From positions 1 to 6,681 of the forward strand of contig JAEURL010000272.1 of the NCBI GenBank assembly GCA_016789165.1: 6,681 nucleotides of DNA, read 5' to 3'. The notes beneath the pieces are model-generated. The model was not told the origin of the DNA. It searched no databases and saw only the letters and a program-made list of their open reading frames with translations. The stretch comes from Anaerolineales bacterium (GTDB taxonomy: Bacteria > Chloroflexota > Anaerolineae > Anaerolineales > UBA6663). This document shows positions 5,137 to 6,681 of this stretch, in pieces (position 1 is the stretch's first letter; each line of letters starts with the position of its first letter). The position numbers were made by a program, and so were the translations under genes.

Positions 5137-6681
5137 ATGACCAACCGCCTCAGCCGCTACGCCGACGGGGTGCTGGAAGCCAGCTGGCTCCTGGCCCTGA
5201 TCGTTTCGCCTCTCTTTTTCAATATTTACTCCTCGCGCGTCTTTGAGCCGGACAAGATCGCCCTGGTCCGCTCGCTGGCCCTGGTGGCCGTGGCCGCCTG
5301 GCTGATCAAACTGCTGGCGGAAGGCGGCCCGCGCTTCGAGAACGTGCGCCCGCACTGGCGCTCGATCCCGCTGTTGATCCCGGTGGCCGCCCTGGCGGTG
5401 GTCTACGTGATCTCCACGGCCCTGTCCATCGCCCCGAACATCAGCCTGTGGGGGTCGTACCAGCGCCTGCAGGGGACCTTCTCCACCTTCGCCTACATCA
5501 TCCTGTTCGCGGCCGTGGCCGGCAACCTGCGCCGGCGGGATCAGGTGGAGCGCCTGATCACGGTGGTGGTCATCACCAGCCTGCCGGTCAGCCTGTACGG
5601 CATCCTGCAGCGCTACAAGCTGGACCCGCTGCCCTGGGGCGGCGACACGGTCGAGCGCGTGACCGGCCACATGGGCAACGCCATCTTCCTCTCGGCCTAT
5701 CTGATCATGGCGGCCATGCTCGTGCTCGGGCGGGTGGTGCAGGCCTTCCGGGCCGTCATGACCAGCGCCGAGCACCTGACCCTGCACACGACCCGCGCCG
5801 CCATCTACGTCTTTATCCTGGCCGTCAACCTGGTGGCGATCTGGTTCACCCAAAGCCGCGGCCCGCAGCTGGGCCTGCTGGCCGGCCTGTTCTTCTTCTT
5901 CATCCTGCTGGCCTTGCACTACCGCGTGCGCTGGCTGGTGCTGGCCACGGTGGGCGTGGGCGTGGCCATGGGCGCCTTCCTGGTGGTGCTGAACCTGCCC
6001 ACCGGGCCGCTGAGCGGCCTGGCGCAGACCCGCGGCCTCAACCGTCTGGCGACCATGTTCGACGAAGTCCAGGGCAATACCGGCACCGGCCGCGTGCGCG
6101 TCCTGATCTGGACCGGCGTCGTGGACATGATGACCCCGCACGAGCCGCTGGAGACGCCGGACGGCCAGGCCGATGTCTGGAACGCCATCCGCCCGTTAGT
6201 GGGCTACGGGCCGGAGGCCATGCTGGTGGCCTACAACCGTTTTTATCCGCCGGAGCTGGGCCAACTGGAGGCACGCAACGCCTCGCCCGACCGCTCGCAC
6301 AACGAGACCTTTGACGCCCTGGCCTTCACGGGCGTGTTGGGGCTGCTGGCCCAGATGAGCCTGTTTGTGGCCCTGTTCTATTACAGCCTGAAGTGGCTGG
6401 GCCTGATCGATTCGCCCGGGCGTCGCAACGTCTTCCTGCTGCTGGTGCTGGGCGGCGGCGGCCTGTCGGCGGCCGGCTTCGTCACCTGGCAGGGCTGGCA
6501 GTTCTTCGGCGTGAGCCTGCCCTTCGGCATGCTGCTGGGCCTGATCGCCTTCCTGACGCTGTACGCGCTCCTGCCCGGCCGGTCGGAGCCGGTCCGGCGC
6601 GAGTCGTGGCAGGCCGTGGCCATCATCAGCCTGTTCACGGCCGTGGTGGCGCACTTCACCGAAGTCCACTTCGGCATAGCC
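5137..6681 (+). CDS. O-antigen ligase/polymerase-like (Wzy_C) membrane protein, 3' end outside window
   Basis: This frame is open from the ATG to the last base, 515 residues without a stop. It is a polytopic membrane protein with about 13 hydrophobic segments by eye, near residues 15-31, 41-61, 76-97, 115-129, 140-157, 181-199, 221-237, 246-263, 266-287, 397-418, 431-448, 457-479 and 491-505. TQSRGPQ (238-244, Arg241) is the conserved SRG element after a membrane helix. Residues 288-396 form a long, probably extracytoplasmic loop holding TGTGRVRVLIW, GYGPEAM (356-362) and RSHNETFD (386-393). His388 is in the position of the catalytic His of WaaL-type ligases, and Arg/His pairing is typical of the family. 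Such enzymes join or polymerise lipid-linked glycans at the outer face of the membrane. The missing C-terminus may carry a soluble (for example TPR) domain, as in many relatives. Ligase versus polymerase cannot be decided. Confidence 0.85.
   Translation, partial: MTNRLSRYADGVLEASWLLALIVSPLFFNIYSSRVFEPDKIALVRSLALVAVAAWLIKLLAEGGPRFENVRPHWRSIPLLIPVAALAVVYVISTALSIAPNISLWGSYQRLQGTFSTFAYIILFAAVAGNLRRRDQVERLITVVVITSLPVSLYGILQRYKLDPLPWGGDTVERVTGHMGNAIFLSAYLIMAAMLVLGRVVQAFRAVMTSAEHLTLHTTRAAIYVFILAVNLVAIWFTQSRGPQLGLLAGLFFFFILLALHYRVRWLVLATVGVGVAMGAFLVVLNLPTGPLSGLAQTRGLNRLATMFDEVQGNTGTGRVRVLIWTGVVDMMTPHEPLETPDGQADVWNAIRPLVGYGPEAMLVAYNRFYPPELGQLEARNASPDRSHNETFDALAFTGVLGLLAQMSLFVALFYYSLKWLGLIDSPGRRNVFLLLVLGGGGLSAAGFVTWQGWQFFGVSLPFGMLLGLIAFLTLYALLPGRSEPVRRESWQAVAIISLFTAVVAHFTEVHFGIA

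Noticed and set aside
5116..6141. Minus-strand 341-codon open frame opposite the ligase-like gene
   Set aside because: Its product is His/Gln/Asp/Gly-rich, typical of the antisense of hydrophobic membrane-protein codons. The plus-strand frame has clear membrane segments and family motifs.
5448..6314. Plus-strand 288-codon frame within the ligase-like gene
   Set aside because: It is an out-of-frame Pro/Gly/Arg-rich reading. The true frame begins at 5137 and runs off the window end without a stop.
1..6681. Very frequent GGCCGG/GCCGGC words as a possible dispersed repeat or uptake signal
   Set aside because: They mostly fall in codons for Ala, Gly, Pro and Arg (gcc, ggc, ccg, cgg) with no fixed flanks or spacing, so base composition explains them adequately.
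1..6681. tRNA or rRNA genes, CRISPR arrays, transposases, prophage or defence genes
   Set aside because: No clover-leaf-like element, regularly spaced repeat or mobile-element protein was seen on either strand; nearly all of the window is explained by housekeeping-type or surface-glycan genes.

Overview
This is GC-rich bacterial DNA (G+C not counted; third codon positions are strongly GC) with tightly packed genes and very short junctions. The protein flavour suggests a Chloroflexota bacterium, possibly Anaerolineae or a related class. This rests on the large O-antigen-ligase-type membrane protein, the HEWAH membrane protein and what look like leaderless starts. It is an inference, not a demonstrated placement. 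No RNA gene, CRISPR array, insertion sequence or prophage signal was seen.

Layout: (1) the C-terminal end of an M20 metallopeptidase reads rightward into the window. (2) Converging on it is a membrane-anchored putative zinc metallopeptidase on the minus strand. (3) Divergent from that runs a three-gene plus-strand cluster: an extended-SDR sugar-nucleotide epimerase/dehydratase, a low-molecular-weight protein tyrosine phosphatase (LMW-PTP), and a fructosamine/ribulosamine-3-kinase family protein (FN3K family). (4) Converging on the cluster is an aldo/keto reductase on the minus strand. (5) Divergent from the reductase, a polytopic Wzy_C/O-antigen-ligase-like protein starts at 5137 and is still open at the window end.

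Functional reading: the LMW-PTP gene directly precedes the FN3K-family gene. This arrangement is known from other bacteria, where the kinase phosphorylates ribulosamines or erythrulosamines on protein lysines and the phosphatase removes the sugar 5-phosphate, together repairing glycated proteins. The kinase carries a cysteine at the P-loop position that is a redox switch in eukaryotic FN3Ks. The neighbouring aldo/keto reductase could reduce the deoxyosones that deglycation releases, but that link is speculative. The epimerase and the O-antigen-ligase-like protein point to cell-surface glycan synthesis at the two ends of this block.

Regulatory layout: three starts next to divergent intergenic regions have a -10 element 7 to 9 nt upstream of the ATG, so their mRNAs are probably leaderless. 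The fourth, the reductase, has a -10 and a clean AAGGAG ribosome binding site. Three of the four -10 elements are of the extended type TGnTATRAT. The metallopeptidase and epimerase promoters lie back to back in one 26-bp AT-rich near-palindrome. Both convergent junctions consist almost entirely of a short GC hairpin.
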